A stretch of DNA of 64,000 nt from Phycisphaerales bacterium Planc_01 (GTDB lineage: Bacteria; Planctomycetota; Phycisphaerae; Sedimentisphaerales; Anaerobacaceae), in contig LVBB01000069.1 in NCBI GenBank assembly GCA_001603075.1, positions 1-64,000 on the forward strand, in the 5' to 3' direction. A program made the translations under genes and the position numbers. The notes under the pieces are model-generated. The model ran no database searches, was not told the origin of the DNA, and worked only from the letters and a program-made list of their open reading frames with translations. Numbering within the stretch: the first letter of the stretch is position 1; each line of letters begins with the position of its first letter. Positions 9,048 to 18,470 of the stretch are shown piece by piece.

Positions 9048-10269
9048 CCCCTCGACCTCCCAATTCCAGAGAATGCTTCAGTGCCAACACCGCTTCCTCC
9101 GCCTGCGGGTACACTGACCCCATGTATTTGCGGAGACAACCCTGAATCATACCGGTGTCCTGGAGCACCAAGCTTACCTTCTCCACCACGCGGTCAGGTA
9201 TTACCTCCTCGGGAGATAGGAGATAGTCGGTGTGGCCAAAAAGCAGTTCATTCAAACCGTATGCCTTGCAACTGTACGCAAGACTCACTGTCGGCACATA
9301 ACTGGAAAACGCCGCGATCGTGGCATGCGTACGGGCCGCAACCAGACAATGCAGTTGCGATATGATCCATTTCGTCTCCGCTGCCGACAGGTTATCCGGC
9401 AGACAGATGACCCTTTCTTTCTCATGGCCCTTCAGAGAATCAAACGCAGCTTTCAGGAGAGCATGATCATTGCTATGAGGAGAGGTCACGTGGGGTATGA
9501 GCACAATGGGCCTGTCCCACTTGCGGACCAGTGCTCTGATGATCTCTGTGGTTGTGACGATGAACTCCCTCATATGAACCCCGGGCATATACCTGGCCAT
9601 CAGCGGACTGACATTAAGGCCGATGGGCGCTTGGGCCTGCATGTCGAGGCCGACGATCCCGACATCGACCGGTACAGGCTCCATGACAAAAGCAGGATCG
9701 GGCATCATGTGCACTTTGTCGGCCAGTCCATTGCTCTTCAGGTAATCGTATGAGCGTCTCTCCCGTACGAAGACAGCGGACACATCTCGCCTCAAATGAG
9801 AGAACATCACACGTGCGAAGTCCGGCTCCTTCTCGAAAGGACCTACCGATGCCCCCCAGAGAAACACAGGGATCTTCTTCTCTGCCAGGTACTTGCCCAG
9901 ATCGATGTAGTGCTGGGGCACCCCGTAGTCCAGCGTGTAGTTGTCGCCTCCGATGGACAGCACTGCGACGGCCCGCTGTGCCTCCGTTCTCATTTGACCA
10001 AACCGCAGAGATCGGCTGAGGGGGGGCCAGAAGACGTCACATGTATGCATCGCCACCCACCGTGGCGACCCCCTCTTGATCCGTCGTAACGGACAGTGGA
10101 CAATGTCCGGGTCCGACTCGCTGGGCATGAGGGGACTCATCAGCATGTTCACGAACTTCGGCCTTTTGAAGGTGGTCCTGAAAAGCCTGGCCGTACCGCG
10201 AACAATCGCCTCGCACCCTCGGTTCAGATAAGTTCCATTCCCTACGAGTAGAAATCTGTCATCGCCCAT
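9037..10269 (-). CDS. Polysaccharide pyruvyl transferase family protein (WcaK/CsaB-like)
   Basis: About 410 residues from the ATG at 10269, which lies inside the last 28 bp of the preceding gene; the 44 open codons before it belong to that overlap. The start MGDDRFLLVGNGTYLNRGCE matches the family's GxxGxxNxGDE-type opening. Also present are SIGGDNYTLDYG, FLWGASVGPFE, FVRERRSYDYL and the late LVAARTHATIAAFSSYVPTV block (R-x-H-x3-A). The family transfers pyruvate from PEP to a sugar as a ketal. Ketal pyruvate would give the polymer negative charge. Pairing with an FrhB-like protein is a recurrent arrangement in surface-polysaccharide loci. Confidence 0.8.
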   Translation of the reverse strand: MGDDRFLLVGNGTYLNRGCEAIVRGTARLFRTTFKRPKFVNMLMSPLMPSESDPDIVHCPLRRIKRGSPRWVAMHTCDVFWPPLSRSLRFGQMRTEAQRAVAVLSIGGDNYTLDYGVPQHYIDLGKYLAEKKIPVFLWGASVGPFEKEPDFARVMFSHLRRDVSAVFVRERRSYDYLKSNGLADKVHMMPDPAFVMEPVPVDVGIVGLDMQAQAPIGLNVSPLMARYMPGVHMREFIVTTTEIIRALVRKWDRPIVLIPHVTSPHSNDHALLKAAFDSLKGHEKERVICLPDNLSAAETKWIISQLHCLVAARTHATIAAFSSYVPTVSLAYSCKAYGLNELLFGHTDYLLSPEEVIPDRVVEKVSLVLQDTGMIQGCLRKYMGSVYPQAEEAVLALKHSLELGGRGDER

Positions 10270-11672
10270 CGTCGGTAAAGTCCTGCCCGCAGAAGGATCC
10301 CATTGGAAATGCGATACGACAGGTACCGGCGTCTCGCCCTGTCCACTGCGCGCCGCGAGTCCTGCATGCCAGACTGGAATGCAGCCAGGTTCTTGCCACA
10401 TTCAAGCCACATGACGCGCGACTGACGGGATATCTGGTACCGAGCCAGCTCGAGCCGTCCTATGCCCAACGGTCGAAGCCATGCACCTGTGTTCCATCTC
10501 TTGACCGGCACGGGAAGCCCTGTCTGCCTGAGCCGGGATATTCTGTCGCGCATGCCTCCCCTCTTTGAGCAAAGCACCCCCATCTGACTGCGGATGACCT
10601 TCTCCACTTGGATCCGGCGAAGGACAGCTTTCTTTGGGTGTTCCAACTCGTGTTCGAAGAGTCCATTGATCCACGCATCCCTGGTTAGGATCAGGCTGTG
10701 TCCCTTGGCGTCTTGGCAATACTCCGGCAGCCATGCGTCCATAACAACCGCATCAGCACACTCGGCGAAGACATCGTCGCAGAAATTGCAGGCGTTGGGG
10801 GTGAAATACCAGTCCAACCATGCCCGATCGATGCCCTGTGTCCAGAACACGGTGCCTTCCTGCTTCCGGCCGGGTTCTGGGACACAGGTGAATCCCAGGC
10901 CAAAATCTGACGCTGGTCGCGATCTGTCTTTGACGCGGAACTCCACCCTGGACAAGTGGTGAGGATCGCCCCCTCCCAGCGCACAGACATATTCGGCAAA
11001 GCTCCTGCTCTTGGTCTGGCCGCAGACCAGACCAAGAACATACTTGATCCGCTGTCGGAGCGGCGGCACCCTCTGCTGGGCCAGGCGAATCGCCTTGCAC
11101 ACACAGGGCAGTCCTACGATGGCGTATCTGCCTGGGTGCTTGGCAACGAATGCAAGGACCCCCTGCGTGGTCACAGGGTAGTAGCAGGAGCGACGACACC
11201 TTCGAATCTCATCGGCGCGCCTGCACACCTCGTATCGGAACAACAGAGTGGGATCGTCGTTCGGCGAGACACAAAGAACCATGTCTACGGCCTTCTCAGC
11301 CAGCAACGTCTCCAGAAGCCACGTGGCTATTCCACCCGATGCACAGCCCCACCGGACTTCGGGATCAGCCACATGCCCAACGAAGGCATCGCGATAATAC
11401 CCTGTTTCGATCGCATGCTTGATCTCTCGCATCTTCTCGAACAACGTGGCGCCCAATTCATCTTCGTTGGCGTTGCCGTCCAGAAACGGGCACACACGAG
11501 CGCACAATCCACAGCCGGTACAGTCGCTCGCGAGATAAGGCCGATACTCCCCATAGTCGTTGAAGCGCATTTGGATGGCATGCCGCACACACACACCCGC
11601 ACACACACCGCAACCACAACAGTAGTCACGTTCTACAACATGCTCCAGTATCATCTGCCAGCCAGAGGTCAT
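10242..11672 (-). CDS. FrhB-like iron-sulfur protein (coenzyme F420 hydrogenase/dehydrogenase beta subunit family) in a polysaccharide locus
   Basis: About 476 residues from the ATG at 11672, directly after the flippase stop; a TTG four codons earlier is possible. Two ferredoxin motifs sit at the N-terminus: CCGCGVCAGVC and CTGCGLCARVCP. GCASGGIATWLL and the later NFCDDVFAECADAVVMDAW are typical of the FrhB C-terminal domain. True FrhB oxidises F420H2 with FAD, but homologues without hydrogenase partners are common beside polysaccharide pyruvyl transferases. No hydrogenase or F420 genes are seen here. A redox step on a sugar or on a PEP-linked group is possible; the function is not known. Confidence 0.8.
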   Translation of the reverse strand: MTSGWQMILEHVVERDYCCGCGVCAGVCVRHAIQMRFNDYGEYRPYLASDCTGCGLCARVCPFLDGNANEDELGATLFEKMREIKHAIETGYYRDAFVGHVADPEVRWGCASGGIATWLLETLLAEKAVDMVLCVSPNDDPTLLFRYEVCRRADEIRRCRRSCYYPVTTQGVLAFVAKHPGRYAIVGLPCVCKAIRLAQQRVPPLRQRIKYVLGLVCGQTKSRSFAEYVCALGGGDPHHLSRVEFRVKDRSRPASDFGLGFTCVPEPGRKQEGTVFWTQGIDRAWLDWYFTPNACNFCDDVFAECADAVVMDAWLPEYCQDAKGHSLILTRDAWINGLFEHELEHPKKAVLRRIQVEKVIRSQMGVLCSKRGGMRDRISRLRQTGLPVPVKRWNTGAWLRPLGIGRLELARYQISRQSRVMWLECGKNLAAFQSGMQDSRRAVDRARRRYLSYRISNGILLRAGLYRRWAMTDFYS

Positions 11673-11673
11673 G

Positions 11674-13230
11674 CTACGTGGCAACTACCCTTGCCATCAT
11701 TCTGCGGATTCTCTGTGGTACGAGATCAATCATCAGTCGCCGGTCCGAGCCGGGCAGAGCCGCCCAGACGGCGGCGAACCCAACGACGCCAATGACAAAT
11801 GCCAGCAAAATCAAGTTCATCCAGGAGGTGGGAGTTGCATAGCGATTGATGGCGTAGCCGAATCCCAACAGGACGATCAGAAGTCCCAATCCTGACAGAT
11901 AGGACGTGATGAATGTGTGCCAGGGTCGGTGCAGAATCCAAGCGGCATAGAGTGGCGTGAAGACGGCGTTCTTGGCGGCCAGTACGATGGCTCCTGCAAT
12001 GGCTATGCCATAGACGCCCCAATGAAGGTACGTAACCAACGACAGGGCGACTCCAAGATTGACCACACCCATCAGGAGAGTCACCAGACCTGGCCAGCGG
12101 ACCTTGTTCAACGCGACTTGGATGTTGAACAATGGCATCACACCCACATTGATCACCAGATGGCAGAGCAGCAGCACCATGAGCGGGGCCAGCGGAACGA
12201 AAGACTCGCCCAGCCACAGGCGCAACAGCGGGGCACTGAAAACGCACATCATGCTGATGGGAACAGCCAGAGTAAGTGAAAGCACGCGCACCGCCACCTG
12301 ACAGAGACGAACCACGTGCTCCATGTCGGACTTGGCGTAATATATCACAATCATCGGGGCGATCACGCCCGACACAATCATGCCACCGTGACGAATGAGG
12401 GCTGCCCATTGCTGCACGGCGGCGTAATCACCTGCCGCTTCAGCGCTGACGAAGCGGTTGCACAGCCATATGTCGATACGCAGAAAGAGCAAAGCCCCGA
12501 TACTGTTGAGCAGCAGCCAGCCGCTCATCCCCGCGAGCTGATGGATCTTGTGCCAATCATAGAAGCGTCGCCTCAGCACCAAAGCCGGAGCCAGACGTTT
12601 CCCGACGACAACTTGAACAACCAGCAAGACCAGGCCAATACCCAGATCCACATACCCCACATATCGCAGAGCCGGACCAAAGGCCAGGAAGAGTGTCACA
12701 ACTCCTGTCAGCCGAAAGAAACAGCGGCCTATGTCAATGATCCGGCAGATGTCCAGGCGGTTGTTGGCATACATAGGTACAGCGAAGACGCTCGCCAGAA
12801 GATTGACGAGATAGACGACGGCACTGCACATCAGGAGCAGAATCGCATCTCGAAACAGCTCACCGGGAATGCTGAAGAGAGTACCCGCATGGTAGATGAC
12901 GAACATGAACAGAGGAACCTGAAGCAACCCGATCGCCAAATAGGAGAAGAAGGCGGTGTTGAAGACGCGATTTGCTTCTTCCGTGTCGTCTCGCTGAAGC
13001 GCGACGGCAAGAAAGCGATTTACGGCACTGGCGATGCTGTGGGAGATCAAATTCACGTATTCCGTCATCATCCCGGCGATAGGAATGAGCCCGTAGGCAG
13101 CACGCCCCAACTGCCGGACCAGATAGGGCACCAGCAAGACGCCGATCACCACCTGAGTGACAAAGGCGAGCACCTGAAAAAGGGAGTTTCGAGGCAATTG
13201 CCTCTTGAATAGAGCGGTTGTATCCGGCAC
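11674..13230 (-). CDS. Wzx-type polysaccharide flippase (MOP superfamily)
   Basis: 518 residues from a GTG; I saw no better in-frame ATG near the conserved N-terminus. About 12-14 hydrophobic segments run along the whole length. The N-terminal amphipathic start followed by LVPYLVRQLGRAAYGLIPI is the usual MOP family opening. It should flip the undecaprenyl-linked repeat unit to the periplasm for polymerisation. It is the first gene after the 321-bp gap and probably leads the sugar-specific half of the locus. Confidence 0.85.
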   Translation of the reverse strand: MPDTTALFKRQLPRNSLFQVLAFVTQVVIGVLLVPYLVRQLGRAAYGLIPIAGMMTEYVNLISHSIASAVNRFLAVALQRDDTEEANRVFNTAFFSYLAIGLLQVPLFMFVIYHAGTLFSIPGELFRDAILLLMCSAVVYLVNLLASVFAVPMYANNRLDICRIIDIGRCFFRLTGVVTLFLAFGPALRYVGYVDLGIGLVLLVVQVVVGKRLAPALVLRRRFYDWHKIHQLAGMSGWLLLNSIGALLFLRIDIWLCNRFVSAEAAGDYAAVQQWAALIRHGGMIVSGVIAPMIVIYYAKSDMEHVVRLCQVAVRVLSLTLAVPISMMCVFSAPLLRLWLGESFVPLAPLMVLLLCHLVINVGVMPLFNIQVALNKVRWPGLVTLLMGVVNLGVALSLVTYLHWGVYGIAIAGAIVLAAKNAVFTPLYAAWILHRPWHTFITSYLSGLGLLIVLLGFGYAINRYATPTSWMNLILLAFVIGVVGFAAVWAALPGSDRRLMIDLVPQRIRRMMARVVAT

Positions 13231-13551
13231 GATGCGCTATCCCTCTACCCGACCGTACTCAAAGACAGTCGAAGATCTGGAACCACCGGAAACCTCAAGC
13301 CACGAATCGCGATCCGCCTTTCGGCGATCCGGCGGTGGCATGGCACGATCTGTCTGGATGCCATGTATAACAGGTTGCCTGCCACTCCACCACAGCGTGA
13401 TCTCCTCTGGACGGCTTTGTCTGCGCGGACTCCGTCCTCGTGGGTGTACGGGTCACCGACGCTGGATGAATGTCGTCGGCCGAAAGCGGTCGAACGAACA
13501 TTCGCTATGTTCTGTTCTCTTGCTCTTCGCGACCTGTGTCGCGCCTCGAAC
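13231..13551 (-). other. Intergenic gap between the Wzy-TPR gene and the flippase gene
   Basis: 321 bp without a convincing gene. It separates the export and assembly half of the locus from the sugar-specific half and is the natural place for a promoter or processing site for 1-13230. I looked for -35/-10 pairs on the minus strand and found none worth calling. Open frames here are extensions or shadows of neighbours. Confidence 0.6.
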
Positions 13552-16089
13552 CTATGGCACGGCGCGGGGCTGGCCGGCGATGCGCGGATCGACCGACAAT
13601 CGGTCGATCAAGCGCTTGGCCGCCGCATGCTCGGGGCGCAGGCGCAAACAGGTTTCGGCCTCACGAATCGCATCTGCGAGGGCCCCTGTCTCTGCCAGCA
13701 AGCGCGCCCGATTGAATCGCCAATCGACCCGGCTGTAGTCCAGGTCGAGAGCCTGACGGTAGAAGTCGATCGCCTCGCCCACCCTGCCGTCGCGGGCATA
13801 GATCCCGCCCAACCACGCGAGCGCCCAGGCGGGCGGATCCGATTTGAGACACCTTTGCTCCAGCAACGTCACAACCTTGCGGCGGACTTGCTCGACAGAT
13901 TCCGTGCTCTGTCCCGACGTCTCAAGGACGCTCACCATGGTGTTCAAGCGTTGGATGTCCTCGGCGGCGATCCGCAGGGCCAGGTCCGGTCGATCCGATT
14001 GGTCTGTCAGGAGCATCGCGATCTCTCGAAACAGCCGGCCGTCGAGTGCCGCAGCGCGGTCGAGATGCGCAAAGGCCACGTCCACATCGCCCTCCTCCAG
14101 CGCCAATGTCCCGGCAACAAGACGTGCGGTCGCGTCACACGGTGCGAGCTTGACGCCTTCGCGGATGTGATGGGCGCCTTCGTCGATCCGGCCCAGCACA
14201 GAGCGCTCCAACTGGCCGAGAACGCACCACGTCGCGCCGAACGTCGGACACGATGCGCGGGCGCGGTTCAGTTCATCCGCAATCCGCTCGGCAAACTCCA
14301 ACGCCTCCACCGGGAGTACGAGCAGGCCCGTGTTCGGATCGGTCGTACGGCTCATCGAATGCCATCGGTACACATTCAACCAGTGTCGATATGTGACGTT
14401 GTCCGGCTGGCGATCCACCGCCTTGCCGGCATGTCCCAGAAGGTGGACGTACTCTTCATCCGTGCCTTGCCAGCCGTCTTCCATGAGGCCGCGTTCGGCC
14501 GCCAGCACTTGTCTCCAATGGGCCTCGGCGACACGGGCGCTGTTGGCGCCGAGCAGCACCCACACCCATACCGCACAGGCGACCGCCAATCCGGCCGTCC
14601 AGAACGGCCGGGAATGCGAGGTGACGCAGACCGCCTCCGGAGGAGCCCCATCGGCCTCGTTCGTCCCGAGGCGAGACAAGCGAATCAGAAGGGCACAGAA
14701 GACAGCCGTCAGAATGGCATTGGCCGGCAGGTGCTGTCCGAAATCGCTCAGGCTGTGCAGCAGGATGGCCACCAGACCGAATCCGAGACCGTAGGCGACC
14801 GAACAGATGGGAACATGATTTCCCTTGACGGCGCGCACATAGTGGACTGCAACGAACGCCGCAAATGCCAGAAGCGCTGCGAGGCCAAGGATCCCCGTCT
14901 CTTCGGCGGCCTGGGCATACTCGTTCTCGGCGTGAGACGCCAGCGCCGGCACGGAAGACCGGTCGAACTCCGGATACACCACTTCGTGGGTACCCAGACC
15001 CGTGCCGAGGATGGGGAATCGCGCCCACGCCACCGCAATGTCACTGAGGATCTGTCTTCGACCGCCTTCCGCGTTGGACAGATCGCGCAGCGTCGCCAGT
15101 CGATCATAGACCGCATCGAAGCCGATGTAGAGCACACAGGAGAACGCCCCGAGGGCCAACACGACCATGATCCACCCTGAGCCTCGCATCGGCCTTCTCA
15201 AACTGAGAACCACGGTGGTCAATGCGCCGGCCATCAGCATACTGATCACGCCCCCGCGACTCATCGCCAGAAACACTGTGCCGGCGCCCACGACCGCCAT
15301 CGCCAGAAGCGCCCATATGGGCCTGGCTCCGGGTGAGCCAAGGTACTCCGCGACGGCCTCAGGGGTCACCCTGCGACGAGCGAACCCGCGCCGAACCAGG
15401 TAGAGCAGCGCGCCCAGCGCCGCCCCGATAGACAGATTTGTAAACTGGGCATAGTGACTGTGATTGACGAAGGGACCGGAATGGGCGACGCCGTGCGGAC
15501 TGTCCACGAACCAGTAGATCTTGTTGTTGCCGAAGAGATTCTGCGCCGCGGTCAGCACGGCAACCCCCGCACCGACAACGGCAATCGCCACCAACAATCG
15601 CACGATCTGATCGGGTCGCCGATAGACATTCAGAACCACAGCGAACACCGCTGCAATCGCCAGAGCGAGCCGCAGACCGTGACGGGTCGCTTGCGGATAG
15701 AAGCTGATGGTCATATGAGAAAGAGCCTCTCCGGCGCCAGGCAGGTCGCCCAGCAGTTCGGCCTTGCGAGAGGCCGTGTTCGGCGAGATCACCTGAACCA
15801 GGACGGTGGGCAGGGGAATCAGTTGCACCAGGACCACGATCAGAAACGCCACGACCGGTACATACGCCCACGTCCAGACCAGGCTGACCCGGCCGCTGAG
15901 AACCGGCTTCAGGAGAAAGCAGACCGACATCGCGCCGGCCAGCGCAATCACGATCAGCTCGCTCCAGGCCTCGACGGCGCCGAACGCCAGCGGCATGAAG
16001 GCCAGCATGGCGATCAGCAGACCCTCCATCACGCGGTCCAGTTGGTCGCCTCGATCGTCCGAGATCCAGGTGGTTCCATCCATGGCCAT
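13552..16089 (-). CDS. O-antigen ligase/polymerase-like membrane protein with C-terminal tetratricopeptide repeats
   Basis: About 845 residues from the ATG at 16089, which has GGGAG seven bases upstream; a GTG six codons earlier is less likely. The first 470 residues hold about eleven membrane spans. VNHSHYAQFTNLSIG and the loop LGTGLGTHEVVYPEF...HAENEYAQAAEETG resemble the PF04932 ligase signature. The rest is soluble, alpha-helical and ends in TPR units (ALAWLGGIYARDGRVGEAID and YSRVDWRFNRARLLAETGAL). Wzy-TPR fusions are known in planctomycetes and other bacteria. It may polymerise, ligate to a surface anchor or organise the export complex. Confidence 0.78.
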   Translation of the reverse strand: MAMDGTTWISDDRGDQLDRVMEGLLIAMLAFMPLAFGAVEAWSELIVIALAGAMSVCFLLKPVLSGRVSLVWTWAYVPVVAFLIVVLVQLIPLPTVLVQVISPNTASRKAELLGDLPGAGEALSHMTISFYPQATRHGLRLALAIAAVFAVVLNVYRRPDQIVRLLVAIAVVGAGVAVLTAAQNLFGNNKIYWFVDSPHGVAHSGPFVNHSHYAQFTNLSIGAALGALLYLVRRGFARRRVTPEAVAEYLGSPGARPIWALLAMAVVGAGTVFLAMSRGGVISMLMAGALTTVVLSLRRPMRGSGWIMVVLALGAFSCVLYIGFDAVYDRLATLRDLSNAEGGRRQILSDIAVAWARFPILGTGLGTHEVVYPEFDRSSVPALASHAENEYAQAAEETGILGLAALLAFAAFVAVHYVRAVKGNHVPICSVAYGLGFGLVAILLHSLSDFGQHLPANAILTAVFCALLIRLSRLGTNEADGAPPEAVCVTSHSRPFWTAGLAVACAVWVWVLLGANSARVAEAHWRQVLAAERGLMEDGWQGTDEEYVHLLGHAGKAVDRQPDNVTYRHWLNVYRWHSMSRTTDPNTGLLVLPVEALEFAERIADELNRARASCPTFGATWCVLGQLERSVLGRIDEGAHHIREGVKLAPCDATARLVAGTLALEEGDVDVAFAHLDRAAALDGRLFREIAMLLTDQSDRPDLALRIAAEDIQRLNTMVSVLETSGQSTESVEQVRRKVVTLLEQRCLKSDPPAWALAWLGGIYARDGRVGEAIDFYRQALDLDYSRVDWRFNRARLLAETGALADAIREAETCLRLRPEHAAAKRLIDRLSVDPRIAGQPRAVP

Positions 16090-16187
16090 GTCAGATCTCC
16101 CACCCACCGGGGGCCAACGCCCCGTTGCGGGTCGCCCGGCGGGAAGGCCGGACGTGGATCACAGCGTCGCCGACGTGCAGCACCATC

Positions 16188-18470
16188 TTATTGAACTCCT
16201 TCAGAAATCGCAGCCACCACCGATTTCGGTCCGACCCGATGCGACGAGGTCGGTCGCGTCTTTGCTGCCTTGGCCTTGCCTCGACCAGACCCGTTCGATC
16301 CGCCGTAGGTGCCGTAATAGCCGTAGCGATCCCCGCTCCGGGCGACGTCGTTGACCACTGCGCCCAACAGGTGCGCGCCCACCCGTTGCAGACCGTCGAT
16401 CGCGCGCTGGCCGATCTTCCTCGTGGACTTCCCTGCTCGCAGCACAAGAATCGTCACGTCACAGACCGCGCCAAGAATCTGGGCGTCGGCCACAGCGGTC
16501 ACCGGCGGCGCATCGACAACGATGCGGTCGTACGCCTCTCCGAGACGCTCCAGGAGGGCGGTGAATCGCCCGCTGTTGAGAATCTCCGAGGGATTGGCCA
16601 CCCGTGGACCGCATGAGAGCAGGCTCAGGCCCTTCACCGATGTCGCCTGGATGGCCAGGCCGAGCTTCATCTGCCCGGCGAGCACAGCGCTCAGGCCGCC
16701 CCGATCGTTTTGCGCCTCGAAGATCGTGTGCTGCATCGGCTTTCGGAAATCCGCATCGAGAAGGATCGTCTTCTGGCCGGCTTGGGCCATCGCAATGGCG
16801 AGATTGCTGGCCAGGGTGGACTTGCCGTCGCCCGCGGCCGGCGAAGTGACCAGGAGGGTCTTGGCCCTGTCTTTGGGAGCACCGAAGAAGATGGCCGTTC
16901 GTATCGTACGAAAGGCTTCCGCCTCGGGAACATCGGGTTGCCGATAGACCTTCTGGCCTCGCGCGGGAATCGTCTCCCGCTGGGACATGGCGGGGACCAC
17001 CCCGAGGACCGACAGGCCGAGGACAGCGGAGATCTCCTCGCCGGACCGCAGCGTCTGGTCCATGAAGTCGCGCAGCACCGACAGGCCGCCCCCCGCCAGG
17101 AGCCCGAGGATCAGAGCCATGGCCATGATCTTGCTCTTCTGCGGATGCGACGGCGATTCCGAGACGAGGGCCGGCTCCAGAATCTCCATGCGCAACTGAC
17201 CGACGTCCTCGCCGACGATCGTCCGGATCTCTCGGATCTGTTGCTCGACCGTCTGGCAATACGTCATCAACTGGGACACCTCTGTGTGGAGACGCTGATA
17301 CCTGTTGAGTTCCCTGTTCAATTGGGCAACCTTCAGGCCCTGCTCCCGGTGGAGATCCGCCAGTTCCTCCTCGCGTTCTTTGGCTTCCTGGAACTGCCGC
17401 TCAGCCGCGGCGAGCAGGACGCGCACGAATCGATCGTTCAGCTCGGTGATGGTCGCCTTGAGTCGCTCGATCTGCGCCGTGAGCGAAGCGATTCTCGGGT
17501 GATCCGGCGTCAGCTCGGCCAGAAGCGCCTCCAGACTGGATTGCCCGTTGGTCAGTTGCGCCTCCAACTGGGCAATTTCGTTGCCACCGGCGGCATAGGC
17601 CGCAACCTGACCTCGCGATCGCGCGTACTGTCGCAGCGCCTCCGGGTCGTTCGCCAGCATCTGTGCGCTGCGGAAGAACAACTCCGCATCGCTGGCTCTC
17701 AGTTGGGCCTGGGTATACTCGGTCTGCAGCGTCAGATAGAGCTGGCCGACGCCGCTGCCCTGGTCCGAGCCCAAAGCAAGCGGCATGGATGTGCTCTGGA
17801 ACACTTCCAGCTCATCGCGTTTCTCCTCCAGTTCGGCGCTGGCCCGCGCCATCTCTTCCTGGAGGATCTTCAGGACCTGCGAGGAGTTCTTCCGCTGGTT
17901 GTCGGATCGCGAGGCCATGTAGGCATCGACGACCTTGTTCACGATCTGGGGCACCTCCGCGGCATGAGGGGAACTGAACGATACGCTGACGATCTCGTCC
18001 CTCCTGCCGACCTCCACATGAAGGTTCCTGCGCAGATAGCCCATCGGGACATTGATTTCGGCGAATGTACGCAGCCGCCGGATCTCGGGCAGCTCGAACA
18101 CCGCCCCGAGAATCGGACGCGAGACGAGCAGTTCCGCCTGCGTATAGAGATATCGGTCCGTCCGCGGAATGCGTCCCGACTCATACGATTGCGCGATGGG
18201 GATGCCGCCATAGTCGAGATACAGCTTCGCCGTGCTCGTGTAGATCGGCGTGGCCGTCTCGATGTAAACCATCCCCGCCGCCAGGGCCAGCACGAGACAG
18301 ACGAACATGATCCAGCGACCTCGCCATATCACACTGACGAGGCTCTCGGGCACGTTCGTCGGCGTCCGTGCCGGCACGGGATGTCCGGCCATACGCCCAT
18401 CAGGCCATCGGTCCATCCGGCTGCGTCGCTGGATGGGAAGTCGTTCGTCGCCTGTGTTCTCAAGCACCAT
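16188..18470 (-). CDS. Fused Wzz-type chain-length regulator and BY-family tyrosine kinase (Wzc-like)
   Basis: 760 residues. A cytoplasmic N-tail is followed by a membrane helix near 53-70, a periplasmic Wzz domain with long coiled coils (about 195-410) and a second helix near 447-465. The kinase has Walker A SPAAGDGKST at 543-552, Walker A' ILLDADFRKP at 569-578 and Walker B VVDAPP at 651-656. A tyrosine cluster (Tyr716, 718, 719, 722) near the end is the usual autophosphorylation tail. Its start overlaps the Wza stop by one base (TGATG). It should control chain length and couple polymerisation to export. No matching phosphatase gene is in the window. Confidence 0.92.
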   Translation of the reverse strand: MVLENTGDERLPIQRRSRMDRWPDGRMAGHPVPARTPTNVPESLVSVIWRGRWIMFVCLVLALAAGMVYIETATPIYTSTAKLYLDYGGIPIAQSYESGRIPRTDRYLYTQAELLVSRPILGAVFELPEIRRLRTFAEINVPMGYLRRNLHVEVGRRDEIVSVSFSSPHAAEVPQIVNKVVDAYMASRSDNQRKNSSQVLKILQEEMARASAELEEKRDELEVFQSTSMPLALGSDQGSGVGQLYLTLQTEYTQAQLRASDAELFFRSAQMLANDPEALRQYARSRGQVAAYAAGGNEIAQLEAQLTNGQSSLEALLAELTPDHPRIASLTAQIERLKATITELNDRFVRVLLAAAERQFQEAKEREEELADLHREQGLKVAQLNRELNRYQRLHTEVSQLMTYCQTVEQQIREIRTIVGEDVGQLRMEILEPALVSESPSHPQKSKIMAMALILGLLAGGGLSVLRDFMDQTLRSGEEISAVLGLSVLGVVPAMSQRETIPARGQKVYRQPDVPEAEAFRTIRTAIFFGAPKDRAKTLLVTSPAAGDGKSTLASNLAIAMAQAGQKTILLDADFRKPMQHTIFEAQNDRGGLSAVLAGQMKLGLAIQATSVKGLSLLSCGPRVANPSEILNSGRFTALLERLGEAYDRIVVDAPPVTAVADAQILGAVCDVTILVLRAGKSTRKIGQRAIDGLQRVGAHLLGAVVNDVARSGDRYGYYGTYGGSNGSGRGKAKAAKTRPTSSHRVGPKSVVAAISEGVQ

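Noticed and set aside
13363-15180. 605-codon open frame on the plus strand
   Set aside because: It is the antisense shadow of the Wzy-TPR gene, has no ribosome site, and its translation lacks recognisable motifs.
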